A stretch of 5,572 bases of DNA from an uncultured Bacilli bacterium. GTDB lineage: Bacteria > Bacillota_I > Bacilli_A > RF39 > UBA660. Below the pieces are notes generated by a model. That model searched no databases. It was given only the letters and a program-made list of their open reading frames with translations, and was not told where the DNA came from. This document shows, piece after piece, positions 1 through 5,192 of this stretch. Positions within the stretch are counted from its first letter, which is position 1, and each line of letters opens with the position of its first letter. The translations under genes and the position numbers were made by a program. The stretch spans positions 1-5,572 of the forward strand of contig CANRGQ010000067.1 of NCBI GenBank assembly GCA_947630195.1. The letters run 5' to 3'.

Positions 1-6
1 TAGGCA

Positions 7-47
7 AAAAAGTTAGAAAAAGTTTTCAACATTTTTTCTAACTTTTT
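7..47 (+). terminator. A+T-rich hairpin terminator, possibly bidirectional
   Basis: A perfect 15-bp inverted repeat (arms 7-21 and 33-47) encloses an 11-nt loop. On the plus strand a T-rich stretch follows, and on the minus strand the A-run of the left arm supplies a U-tract. It probably ends a plus-strand gene lying left of the window, because the minus-strand genes here already have their own terminator at 165-195. The stem has only two G-C pairs per arm, so its strength is uncertain. Apart from this hairpin and the one at 165-195, I see no gene or other structure in 1-211. Confidence 0.6.
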
Positions 48-164
48 ATTTTCTTTATTTTTTACGGAAACTCAAAAATTTAAATTATTATAAAGTTTTT
101 AAAAAGATAAACATAAAATTCAAGAAAATTATCAGTATTTATTATATTCTATTATTATTACACT

Positions 165-195
165 AAAAAAGAAGTGATTTTTATTTTCACTTCTT
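165..195 (-). terminator. Intrinsic terminator of the minus-strand DUF1292-like unit
   Basis: Arms 169-177 and 187-195 form a perfect 9-bp stem (AAGAAGTGA with TCACTTCTT) around a 9-nt A+T loop. Read on the minus strand, the stem is followed by a run of six or more T residues (165-170). It lies 17 bp past the stop codon of the DUF1292-like gene and is the natural end of that transcript. Confidence 0.85.
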
Positions 196-211
196 AACGT
201 CAAACTATAAA

Positions 212-487
212 TTAGCAATTTAATTTATTTATATCGTTTAATATTTCTTTAATAATTTGTAAACCAATGGATTTTTCTTCTGGCGTTTTTGCTTCTTTTA
301 ATTTAATGTCATTTCCTACTTTTTCATATAAACCATAATATACTTTTAGTTTTTTATTTTCATCTAAAGTTTTATCGGTATATACTATAAAATCTTTATT
401 TGTGTTATCATCGTGATAAGTAGCAATTACTTCACAAACTATTTCATTACCATTCTTATCTTTAGTAGTAAACTCCATTCTTTCCAT
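212..487 (-). CDS. DUF1292-like small protein
   Basis: This encodes a 91-residue soluble acidic protein with no signal peptide or membrane segment. The layout fits the DUF1292 (YrzB-like) family of small Firmicute proteins: an N-terminal strand over a 'DKNGNE' turn (about 10-15), a 'DFIVYTDK' strand (32-39), a 'KVYYGLYEK' strand (48-56), then a charged C-terminal helix after 'TPEEK' (68-91). The family is of unknown biochemical function, and the assignment rests on pattern and length only. The first ATG (487) is preferred because the second (478) has no ribosome site at proper spacing; the site for the first is weak (AAGTGA, about 5 nt upstream). Only 32 bp separate it from the upstream gene, with no terminator between, so the two are probably cotranscribed. 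Confidence 0.7.
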   Translation of the reverse strand: MERMEFTTKDKNGNEIVCEVIATYHDDNTNKDFIVYTDKTLDENKKLKVYYGLYEKVGNDIKLKEAKTPEEKSIGLQIIKEILNDINKLNC

Positions 488-519
488 AAAATCACTTTTT
501 CTTTATAAATTTTAACAAA

Positions 520-873
520 TTATTTTTTTAATGTAACTTTTTGAGCATAATTATTAAGTACATTCATACCATCTTCAAGTCCATCTAAAGGTTTATAATC
601 ATAATAAGCACTTATAGATTCCACATGAAGAGGATTTTCTTCAGTAGCATCAAATGAATAAGTAACTATTTGATAACCTTGGTCATTTAAATCAGAAACC
701 ATTGATTTAGCTTGATGTAAATTTCCAATTAATGGTAATGAACTAATAGGACATAATTGTTTGGTATGATCTATATTAGTATCATAAATACCAATACTTA
801 TTCCAGATATTAATGTTGTTGCTAAAATACCTGCACTTACATACTTAACAATTTTTTTCTTATTAATATTCAT
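520..873 (-). CDS. Small membrane-anchored or secreted protein, unknown function
   Basis: This encodes 117 residues that I do not recognise. The N-terminus has a lysine-rich start (NKKKIVK, 4-10) followed by a hydrophobic stretch (about 11-29, AGILATTLISGISIGIY), giving a signal peptide or single membrane anchor with the rest outside the cell. The mature part has one cysteine (Cys41), a 'LGNLHQAKSMVSDLNDQG'-like amphipathic segment (about 48-66), and a tyrosine- and aspartate-rich tail ending in lysines. The start is well supported: AAGGGGG (883-889) lies 9 nt before the ATG, below a strong promoter. It is the first gene of a two-gene unit with the DUF1292-like gene. Cys41 lies too far from the hydrophobic core to suggest a lipobox. 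Confidence 0.7.
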   Translation of the reverse strand: MNINKKKIVKYVSAGILATTLISGISIGIYDTNIDHTKQLCPISSLPLIGNLHQAKSMVSDLNDQGYQIVTYSFDATEENPLHVESISAYYDYKPLDGLEDGMNVLNNYAQKVTLKK

Positions 874-888
874 TTTAAAATTCCCCCT

Positions 889-896
889 TACGAGTT
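889..896 (-). promoter_or_regulatory. AACTCGTA motif at the transcription start (copy 1)
   Basis: Minus-strand AACTCGTA lies 3 bp after the -10 box and spans the expected transcription start. The same 8-mer occupies the matching place in the suf promoter (4603-4610), followed in both by a purine-rich ribosome site. It may be a shared operator or a shared initially transcribed sequence. Function is inferred from position only. Confidence 0.35.
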
Positions 897-899
897 GCT

Positions 900-928
900 A
901 TAATAACATATTTTACACCATATGTCAA
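900..928 (-). promoter_or_regulatory. Sigma-A-type promoter of the small secreted protein/DUF1292 unit
   Basis: On the minus strand there is a perfect -35 TTGACA (923-928), a 17-bp spacer, and a -10 TATTAT (900-905; 5 of 6). The start of transcription is expected near 893, giving a leader of about 20 nt that is mostly the ribosome-binding site. The promoter begins only about 25 bp past the stop codon of the gene at 954-1505. Confidence 0.8.
906..925 (-). repeat. Inverted repeat inside the promoter spacer (possible operator)
   Basis: Two perfect 6-bp arms, ACATAT and ATATGT (906-911 and 920-925), are separated by 8 bp. They fill the spacer between -35 and -10 and overlap three bases of the -35 box. 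A repressor dimer bound here would block RNA polymerase. The arms are A+T-rich, so chance is a real alternative, and no regulator gene is visible in the window. Confidence 0.3.
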
Positions 929-953
929 CAATATCAAAGATTTGAGTTTCACA

Positions 954-1505
954 CTATTTCTTAATAAATTCTTCTTTACTACCATCTAAGTAAATAACTT
1001 TGTTATCTTTAATATCCGCTACATTTTTTAAATCATTATAATTATCAACGGCATCTGTATATAATAAATCGATATAATCTTCATAATTAAATAAACCAAC
1101 TGTATTATTTTCTTTTAAGTAAATAATATATGTTAAATTATCGACCTCTAATTGTTTCATTTCTTTTATATTACTATCTAATTTGATTCTGAAGGCTCTT
1201 AATTTTTGATTATTTAAATATATATCATAATAAAATGAACGGTCATATAAAGTATTAAGACGGTCAGTTAGATTTTTATCTAAATTTAAATCTTTTACTT
1301 CTTCTTTATTTAAAGGAGTTAAATAAGCGGTGCCATCACTTAATAAATACATCGTCGCATAATCGAGGTTAATTGTATCCTTCAAAGTAATTTCTGCTTC
1401 TTTTTTTGTATCTAATTCCTTTTTTAGTACTTTATCATAAACAATAAAACTTAACAAAATAAAGATAATAATTAATAAAATAATAGTTAATTTATTTGTT
1501 TTCAT
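954..1505 (-). CDS. Membrane-anchored protein of unknown function, coupled to sufU
   Basis: This encodes 183 residues that I do not recognise. A short basic N-terminus (MKTNK) leads into a strong membrane segment (about 7-24, LTIILLIIIFILLSFIVY), and then a charged, probably extracytoplasmic domain rich in Asp, Lys, Leu and Tyr. That domain looks like a mixed alpha/beta fold with turns such as 'LSDGTAYL' (56-63) and 'YLDGSKEEF' near the end. It has no cysteine, so it is neither an Fe-S scaffold nor a lipoprotein. Its ATG lies 14 bp inside the end of sufU; GGAGG is only 3 nt before it, a short spacing consistent with translational coupling. In Bacillus the gene after sufU is sufB; this protein is far too short and shows no SufB features. 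No link to Fe-S assembly can be read from the sequence. Confidence 0.75.
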   Translation of the reverse strand: MKTNKLTIILLIIIFILLSFIVYDKVLKKELDTKKEAEITLKDTINLDYATMYLLSDGTAYLTPLNKEEVKDLNLDKNLTDRLNTLYDRSFYYDIYLNNQKLRAFRIKLDSNIKEMKQLEVDNLTYIIYLKENNTVGLFNYEDYIDLLYTDAVDNYNDLKNVADIKDNKVIYLDGSKEEFIKK

Positions 1506-1920
1506 ATTCCTCCAATGCTTTTAAAATACCTTTATAAGGAAGGGTTGCACAATGCTTCCTATTGCTTTGTTTATATATATCTTGAAAGGCTAAGCCTTCT
1601 TTTAATAAAGTATCATCATATTCTTCTTCATCACACATGGCATAAAAATTATTTATGTATTCTTTGGCTTCTTTTATGGTTTTACCAATTAAATTTTTAA
1701 TCATAACGGATGTGGAAGCTGTCGAAATAGCACAGGCTTCTCCCAAAAAATGAATATCTTCAATTTTATCATTATTAAACTTAATATATAAATCGATATT
1801 ATCAATACAATTAGGATTACGAGTATTAACTTTTTGATAATCACTACCCATAGCTTCACTTTTATTTACAGGATGTTGAAAATTTTCTAATATTACTTCT
1901 CTTGCTAATTCTTTATCCAT
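1492..1920 (-). CDS. sufU: SufU, zinc-dependent sulfur acceptor of the SUF system
   Basis: SufU accepts persulfide sulfur from the SufS desulfurase and passes it to the SufBCD-type scaffold in the cytoplasm. The 142-residue protein has the IscU/SufU fold and all expected zinc ligands: Cys38 and Asp40 in 'NPNCID', Cys63 in 'GEACAIS', and Cys124 in 'RKHCATLP'. As in Gram-positive SufU, the segment before the last cysteine is longer than in IscU and there is no IscU-type histidine just before Cys124. An extra Cys96 lies in that segment. The start is supported by GGGTGA (1927-1932), 6 nt upstream. The gene is 72 bp from sufS, separated by a terminator and its own candidate promoter, and overlaps the next gene by 14 bp. 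Confidence 0.95.
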   Translation of the reverse strand: MDKELAREVILENFQHPVNKSEAMGSDYQKVNTRNPNCIDNIDLYIKFNNDKIEDIHFLGEACAISTASTSVMIKNLIGKTIKEAKEYINNFYAMCDEEEYDDTLLKEGLAFQDIYKQSNRKHCATLPYKGILKALEEYENK

Positions 1921-1938
1921 AACTTTTCACCCAGACTT

Positions 1939-1967
1939 AATTTAGCGCATATTTATTATTCTGTCAA
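1939..1967 (-). promoter_or_regulatory. Candidate promoter for sufU and the downstream membrane gene
   Basis: On the minus strand a perfect -35 TTGACA (1962-1967) is followed, 17 bp on, by TAAATT (1939-1944; 4 of 6 to TATAAT). The -35 box lies one base from the T-run of the sufS terminator. The expected start near 1932 leaves about 12 nt before the sufU ATG, so the ribosome site would begin at the 5' end of the message. Confidence 0.55.
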
Positions 1968-1968
1968 G

Positions 1969-1994
1969 AAAAAAGAAAGTCCTAAAACTTTCTT
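1969..1994 (-). terminator. Intrinsic terminator overlapping the sufS stop codon
   Basis: On the minus strand AAGAAAGT and ACTTTCTT (arms 1987-1994 and 1973-1980) form a perfect 8-bp stem with a 6-nt loop, running into a T-tract (1974-1969). The sufS stop codon TAA (1995-1993) is partly inside the stem. It should end or attenuate the sufCDS transcript before sufU. Ribosomes stopping at this codon would sit on the stem, so termination could be partial. Confidence 0.7.
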
Positions 1995-3189
1995 AAAACA
2001 TTTCTTTCATAATTTTATCTTTATCTTTTAAAAGTTCCACTAGACTATCAATTTCGGATTCTGTGTTATAAAAATACAAACTTACTCTAATGGAATTAGC
2101 CACTCCTAAAACATCTTTAGTAAGCTTTGCACAGTGACTACCCGCTCTTACACAAATACCATATTTGTTTAAATAGTAAGCGACATCTTCCGAAAATAAA
2201 CCATCGACATTAAAAGCGACAATACCACTATCAGCTTCAATATTTAAAATATCAATATGGGGAATACTTACTAATTTTTCAATCAAATAACTTCTTAAAT
2301 TTTTTTCATAAGCACTTATTTTATCCATACCAACTTTATTTAAATATTTAATGGCCTCTCCTAAACCAATAACCCCGGAAATATTTGGCGTTCCTGCTTC
2401 AAATCTCGTCGGAACCTCTTTCAAAACCATTTTATCGGGAGCATCAAAAGACTCATTCATGCCGCCCCCTAAATTCATCGGTTCAATATTTTGCATTAGT
2501 TCATATTTCGCATATAAAACACCAACTCCGGTTGGACCACACATTTTATGGGCTGAGAAGGCTAAAAAGTCGACATCGGTATCACTAACATTAGTCTTAA
2601 TATGCGGAACACTTTGGGCTCCATCCACAACCACAAAAATATCTCTTTCATGAGCAAACTTGGTTATTTCTTTAATAGGTCTTATATCTCCCACCACATT
2701 CGTAATTTCCGCTAAACTAATTACTTTAGTTTTCGGAGTTACAACTTTTTTCAAATTATCTAAAGTAACAAAATTATTATCATCTAAAGGAATATATTTA
2801 ATGATAGCCCCCGTCTCTCCAGCTACTCTAAACCAAGGCATCACATTAGAGGCATGTTCCATTTTCGTTAAAATAATTTCATCTCCCGCTTCAAGTAGCC
2901 CACTAAAAAAACCATTCACAATTAAATTTAAACTATCTGTTGTGCCACTGGTAAAAACTATCTCTTCTTTTCTTTTAGCTCCAATAAAGTCTTTTACAAG
3001 ATCTCTTGTATTTTCATATTCTAAATCAACTTTATAAGAAATATCATAATCCCCTCTATGGGCATTAGCACTATAATTTTCATAATAATCCGTCATTTTA
3101 TCAATAACACATTGGGGTTTTAAACTAGTTGCCCCATTATCTAAATAAATTATATCTTGTCTTAACATTGGAAAGTCATCTCTATGCAT
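1993..3189 (-). CDS. sufS: SufS, group II cysteine desulfurase
   Basis: SufS is a PLP enzyme that converts L-cysteine to alanine and holds the sulfur as a persulfide for SufU. The 398-residue protein is full length for the family. Visible motifs: 'ANAHRGDYDIS' near 41-51; His112 in 'EHASN'; 'VVDGAQS' with Asp189; the PLP lysine Lys215 in 'FSAHKMCGP'; 'TRFEAGTPN' near 261-269; catalytic Cys353 in 'RAGSHCAK'; and 'IRVSLYFYNTESEID' near the end. The ATG at 3189 is chosen over an in-frame GTG at 3198, because that GTG is part of the ribosome site GGGAGGTG (3196-3203), well placed for the ATG. The start overlaps the sufD-like stop by 8 bp, implying coupled translation. A terminator follows immediately. 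Confidence 0.97.
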   Translation of the reverse strand: MHRDDFPMLRQDIIYLDNGATSLKPQCVIDKMTDYYENYSANAHRGDYDISYKVDLEYENTRDLVKDFIGAKRKEEIVFTSGTTDSLNLIVNGFFSGLLEAGDEIILTKMEHASNVMPWFRVAGETGAIIKYIPLDDNNFVTLDNLKKVVTPKTKVISLAEITNVVGDIRPIKEITKFAHERDIFVVVDGAQSVPHIKTNVSDTDVDFLAFSAHKMCGPTGVGVLYAKYELMQNIEPMNLGGGMNESFDAPDKMVLKEVPTRFEAGTPNISGVIGLGEAIKYLNKVGMDKISAYEKNLRSYLIEKLVSIPHIDILNIEADSGIVAFNVDGLFSEDVAYYLNKYGICVRAGSHCAKLTKDVLGVANSIRVSLYFYNTESEIDSLVELLKDKDKIMKEMF

Positions 3190-3838
3190 AATCTTCACCT
3201 CCCGTTTTTATAAAATCATCCATATTACTATATATAAAGCCTTTAAGTAAAATTTCTTTGGCATTACTTTCATTTATTCCTTTACTCATTAAATAGAATA
3301 AAGATGCCTTATCAACACCCCCAATAGTTGCTAGGTGATTAGCTACTACTTCATTACTTAAAGCTACAATATTAGGTTCCACTAAGACATTTCCCCCATT
3401 ATTTATTCCTTTTAAATCTTCTAAGGCGATATTATCCGTGGTATCCTCAAATACTTTAACATTAATAATTATCTTACTTAAACCCTTATTACTAATATTT
3501 CTAATACTTAAATAAGACTCATTATTATTTCCTTTAATATCATTATTTATTATACATTCACAATCTTCACTATTTTTAAAACTATAATTATAATGAACTT
3601 TCGAATTATTAACTTGATTAATATTTACAGAAATATTATTTTGATTATTTTCTCTAAAGTCATAGAAAAACAAATTACTACCATCTTTTAAATTTAAATT
3701 AATCTTATCAATATTTTCGTTTATTAAATAAATAGTTACATTACCTAAAATGTTTAAATCTAAACAATTATTTTTAGAACTTATTTTATATATACCATCA
3801 TTTAAATCTCTAATATCACTCACTAATAATTTATTCAT
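3182..3838 (-). CDS. Half-length SufD-like SUF scaffold protein
   Basis: SufB and SufD form the beta-helix scaffold that binds SufC and builds the cluster. This protein has 218 residues, about half the usual SufD or SufB (roughly 420-470), and is best matched in its C-terminal third. 'VEPNI' and 'NEVVANHLATIGGVDKASL' (about 163-181) correspond to the SufD 'SHGATxGxxD' region with the conserved histidine at 168, followed by 'FYLMSKGI' and 'KGF' near 202. The usual Gly after that His is Leu. No cysteine lies where SufB has its catalytic one; the cysteines are 25, 93 and 95. The N-terminal part is highly Asn-rich and divergent. The ATG at 3838 overlaps sufC by 8 bp and has AAGAGAG about 10 nt upstream; an ATG at 3847 is the alternative but lies too close to that site. 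Confidence 0.85.
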   Translation of the reverse strand: MNKLLVSDIRDLNDGIYKISSKNNCLDLNILGNVTIYLINENIDKINLNLKDGSNLFFYDFRENNQNNISVNINQVNNSKVHYNYSFKNSEDCECIINNDIKGNNNESYLSIRNISNKGLSKIIINVKVFEDTTDNIALEDLKGINNGGNVLVEPNIVALSNEVVANHLATIGGVDKASLFYLMSKGINESNAKEILLKGFIYSNMDDFIKTGGEDYA

Positions 3839-4592
3839 AATTTTCATTCTCTCTTATAACAAATGTATCAGATACATCTTTAAATCCTTTAGAAAGAATT
3901 TCTTTAGCCAAGTCCTTACTTCCTGATTTGACTATTCTTTTATTTTCTAAAACATGCACCTTAAAATCTTTAAAATAATCGATTAAAGTATTAGAATGCG
4001 TAATAATAAGCATGGTAGGTTTATATTCTTCGTAGTATTTAGCTAAACTTTTACCTACTATTTTTAAAGCATCAACATCTAGACCGGAATCAATTTCATC
4101 TAACATAATAAATGTTGGTTTTAATACCCATAAATGTAATAATTCAATTTTTTTTCTTTCCCCACCAGAGGCTCCCACATTTATTTCTTTATGAATAAAA
4201 CTTTTATCTAGTTCTAAAGATTCACAAATACTTTCTAACTCTTTACTGAAATCAAAAATATTAACTGCCTCCCCGGTTTTTTCACTTAAGGCTAGTCTTA
4301 ACATTTCGGCATTAGTTACGCCTTCAATAGCAATGGGACTTTGATTAATTAAATAGATGCCTAATTTAGCCCTTTCATAAACATTTAAATTAGTAATTTC
4401 TTTGCCATTATACTTAATTGAACCCTCAACTTCATAATTAGGATTTCCCATAATAGATGAGGCTATACTACTTTTACCTACCCCATTTGGACCCATTAAA
4501 ACATGAATTTCTCCATCATTTAAGGTTAAATTCAAATTATTAACTAATTCTTTATCTAAAACTTTTAACGTAACATTTTTAATTTCTAACAT
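3831..4592 (-). CDS. sufC: SufC, ATPase of the Fe-S scaffold complex
   Basis: SufC is the soluble ABC-type ATPase that binds the SufB/SufD scaffold and drives its conformational change during cluster assembly. The 253-residue length is normal. Motifs in order: Walker A 'GPNGVGKSS' (34-42, final Ser instead of the common Thr); Q-loop Gln84 in 'NQSPIAIEGV', the SufC form of this loop; signature 'ASGGERKKIE' (141-150); Walker B 'FIMLDEIDSGLDVDAL' (161-176) with Asp165 and Glu166; H-loop His199 in 'ITHS'. There are no membrane segments. The ATG at 4592 is preferred to an in-frame GTG at 4601, since that GTG belongs to the ribosome site AGGTG (4599-4603), 6 nt before the ATG. It is the first gene of the suf unit. 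Confidence 0.96.
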   Translation of the reverse strand: MLEIKNVTLKVLDKELVNNLNLTLNDGEIHVLMGPNGVGKSSIASSIMGNPNYEVEGSIKYNGKEITNLNVYERAKLGIYLINQSPIAIEGVTNAEMLRLALSEKTGEAVNIFDFSKELESICESLELDKSFIHKEINVGASGGERKKIELLHLWVLKPTFIMLDEIDSGLDVDALKIVGKSLAKYYEEYKPTMLIITHSNTLIDYFKDFKVHVLENKRIVKSGSKDLAKEILSKGFKDVSDTFVIRENENYE

Positions 4593-4602
4593 ACTTGTCA
4601 CC

Positions 4603-4610
4603 TACGAGTT
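4603..4610 (-). promoter_or_regulatory. AACTCGTA motif at the suf transcription start (copy 2)
   Basis: Minus-strand AACTCGTA begins 2 bp past the suf -10 box and spans the expected transcription start. It is the same 8-mer, at nearly the same offset, as in the promoter at 900-928. Only the position supports a role. Confidence 0.35.
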
Positions 4611-4612
4611 AG

Positions 4613-4641
4613 ATTATACCATAATTTTATCTTTTTTTAAA
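4613..4641 (-). promoter_or_regulatory. suf operon promoter with extended -10
   Basis: On the minus strand a perfect TATAAT (4613-4618) is preceded by TGG, an extended -10 (TGnTATAAT). A weak -35, TTTAAA (4636-4641), lies 17 bp upstream. Expected initiation near 4606 gives a leader of only about 14 nt before the sufC ATG, so there is no room for a riboswitch or leader hairpin. Any control of suf would have to act at the promoter itself. Confidence 0.75.
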
Positions 4642-4646
4642 CAAAT

Positions 4647-4689
4647 AACGGAGTTCTAAACAAGTTTCGTAAAACTTATTATCTCCGTT
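4647..4689. terminator. Nested hairpin, possible weak terminator upstream of suf
   Basis: An outer 7-bp stem (4647-4653 with 4683-4689, AACGGAG/CTCCGTT) encloses an inner perfect 6-bp hairpin (4662-4667 with 4672-4677, loop CGTA). On the minus strand it is followed by a T-rich but interrupted stretch, so it could stop transcription entering suf from upstream. On the plus strand the tail is poorer. It lies just upstream of the suf -35. Confidence 0.45.
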
Positions 4690-4766
4690 TTCAATTTAGA
4701 CTAAAAGTCTTAGATAATCTTTGTCTTCGCTTCTTCCCTAGTATATAACCTTAATCATATATTCAT

Positions 4767-4907
4767 TCAAGTTATAGAAGGCTTCTGGCGAACCGCATTC
4801 GTATTGTCCACACGATTGTTGTTCAAGTTGCCGTCTGTATTCACATTCCACGCCCAATAATTGCTGCTGCCCTTACCATACCTATCATAATTATCAAGAT
4901 TACCTAT
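4767..4907 (-). pseudogene. Fragment resembling a DGR template or variable repeat
   Basis: A 46-codon minus-strand open stretch runs from a TAG (4908-4910) to a TGA (4767-4769), with no start codon in frame and stops in every frame upstream. It contains 'GSSNYWAWNVNTDGNLNNN', then 'VDNTNAVR', with 11 Asn in 46 residues. This Trp-Asn-Val-Asn...Gly-Asn...Asn-Asn-Asn...Val-Arg pattern is typical of C-terminal C-type-lectin-like regions diversified by diversity-generating retroelements, and of their adenine-rich templates. G+C is clearly higher than in the flanks, with codons such as GCG, CGC and GGC, suggesting foreign origin. No reverse transcriptase is present. It may be an orphan template repeat, the tail of a lost target gene, or a decayed gene of the related DUF6273-like type. 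A bulged inverted repeat (about 4743-4778) follows it. Confidence 0.5.
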
Positions 4908-4957
4908 CTATATTATCGCATAATTTCATATATTTTATATAAAAAGAAAAATAACTA

Positions 4958-4986
4958 TTTACATTAAGTATCTAATTTGATATAAT
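4958..4986 (+). promoter_or_regulatory. Strong promoter of small RNA copy 1
   Basis: On the plus strand TTTACA (4958-4963; 5 of 6 to TTGACA), a 17-bp spacer and a perfect TATAAT (4981-4986) are present, with TGA directly before it as an extended -10. Initiation is expected near 4993, four bases before the first RNA hairpin. No coding region follows, which supports an RNA gene. Confidence 0.8.
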
Positions 4987-4992
4987 GACTTT

Positions 4993-5092
4993 ATTAAGAG
5001 ATATTATATCTCTATTTGCAAGCCAGTTAAGTAGCTTGACCCGCGTAGGCGCTAGGCGCCGCCTATAATTGCAACCTTCTATGGTTGCTTTT
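4993..5092 (+). ncRNA. Structured small RNA, copy 1, next to a DUF3800 gene
   Basis: This is a roughly 100-nt noncoding RNA between a promoter and an intrinsic terminator. Helices in order: P1, a perfect 7-bp hairpin (4997-5003/5007-5013); P2, six pairs with one G-U (5026-5031/5035-5040, loop TAG); P3, a 5-bp GC hairpin (5048-5052/5056-5060, loop TAG) extended by two pairs across a 3-nt bulge (5043-5044/5061-5062); then the terminator. From 5021 it aligns without gaps to copy 2 at offset 198, with 72 of 82 bases identical. Differences in P2 and P3 mostly keep pairing: 5031/5035 changes G-C to A-U. Structured RNAs named after neighbouring DUF3800 genes have been reported; whether this is one of them needs a covariance search. 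The plus strand is favoured by the promoter and T-tract. Confidence 0.8.
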
Positions 5093-5102
5093 ATAATGTT
5101 AT
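5051..5102 (+). repeat. 52-bp direct repeat, unit A
   Basis: This segment matches 5249-5300 at 50 of 52 positions (differences at 5063 and 5099). It covers half of hairpin P3, the terminator and about 10 bp beyond it. It is the best conserved part of the duplicated RNA unit. Confidence 0.95.
5071..5092 (+). terminator. Intrinsic terminator of small RNA copy 1
   Basis: GCAACC (5071-5076) and GGTTGC (5083-5088) form a perfect 6-bp stem with loop TTCTAT, followed by TTTT. The sequence is identical in copy 2. On the minus strand no T-run follows, so termination is directional. Confidence 0.85.
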
Positions 5103-5135
5103 TTTTAATAAATATTCACTTTTTAAAATTTACCC

Positions 5136-5186
5136 TTTACTTTATGTATCATTTATTGTATAATTAAATTGTCAAAGGAATATAAT
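5136..5186 (+). promoter_or_regulatory. Promoter region of small RNA copy 2
   Basis: Two plus-strand -10 boxes are possible. TATAAT at 5159-5164 has TTTACT (5136-5141) 17 bp upstream, giving initiation near 5171. TATAAT at 5181-5186 gives initiation near 5193, one base before hairpin P1, closely matching copy 1, but its -35 is poor (TTGTAT, 5156-5161, 19-bp spacer). A promoter here is likely; which box is used is open. Confidence 0.6.
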
Positions 5187-5192
5187 ATAAAT

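Noticed and set aside
1515..1700. Plus-strand 61-codon open frame opposite sufU
   Set aside because: It is a shadow of sufU; the composition is Leu/Tyr-rich in the way expected from reading an A+T-rich gene backwards.
2351..2653. Plus-strand open frames of up to 100 codons inside sufS (2351-2653, 2385-2588, 2660-3037)
   Set aside because: They lie fully antisense to sufS, whose frame has complete catalytic motifs, and they lack ribosome sites and recognisable domains.
3190..3198. Upstream GTG start for sufS (and the similar GTG at 4601 for sufC)
   Set aside because: In both cases the GTG is formed by the ribosome-binding sequence (GGAGGTG, AGGTG) that serves the ATG three codons later.
4698..4710. 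AGACT/AGTCT hairpin as a terminator
   Set aside because: It is only 5 bp with a 3-nt loop and no T-run on either strand.
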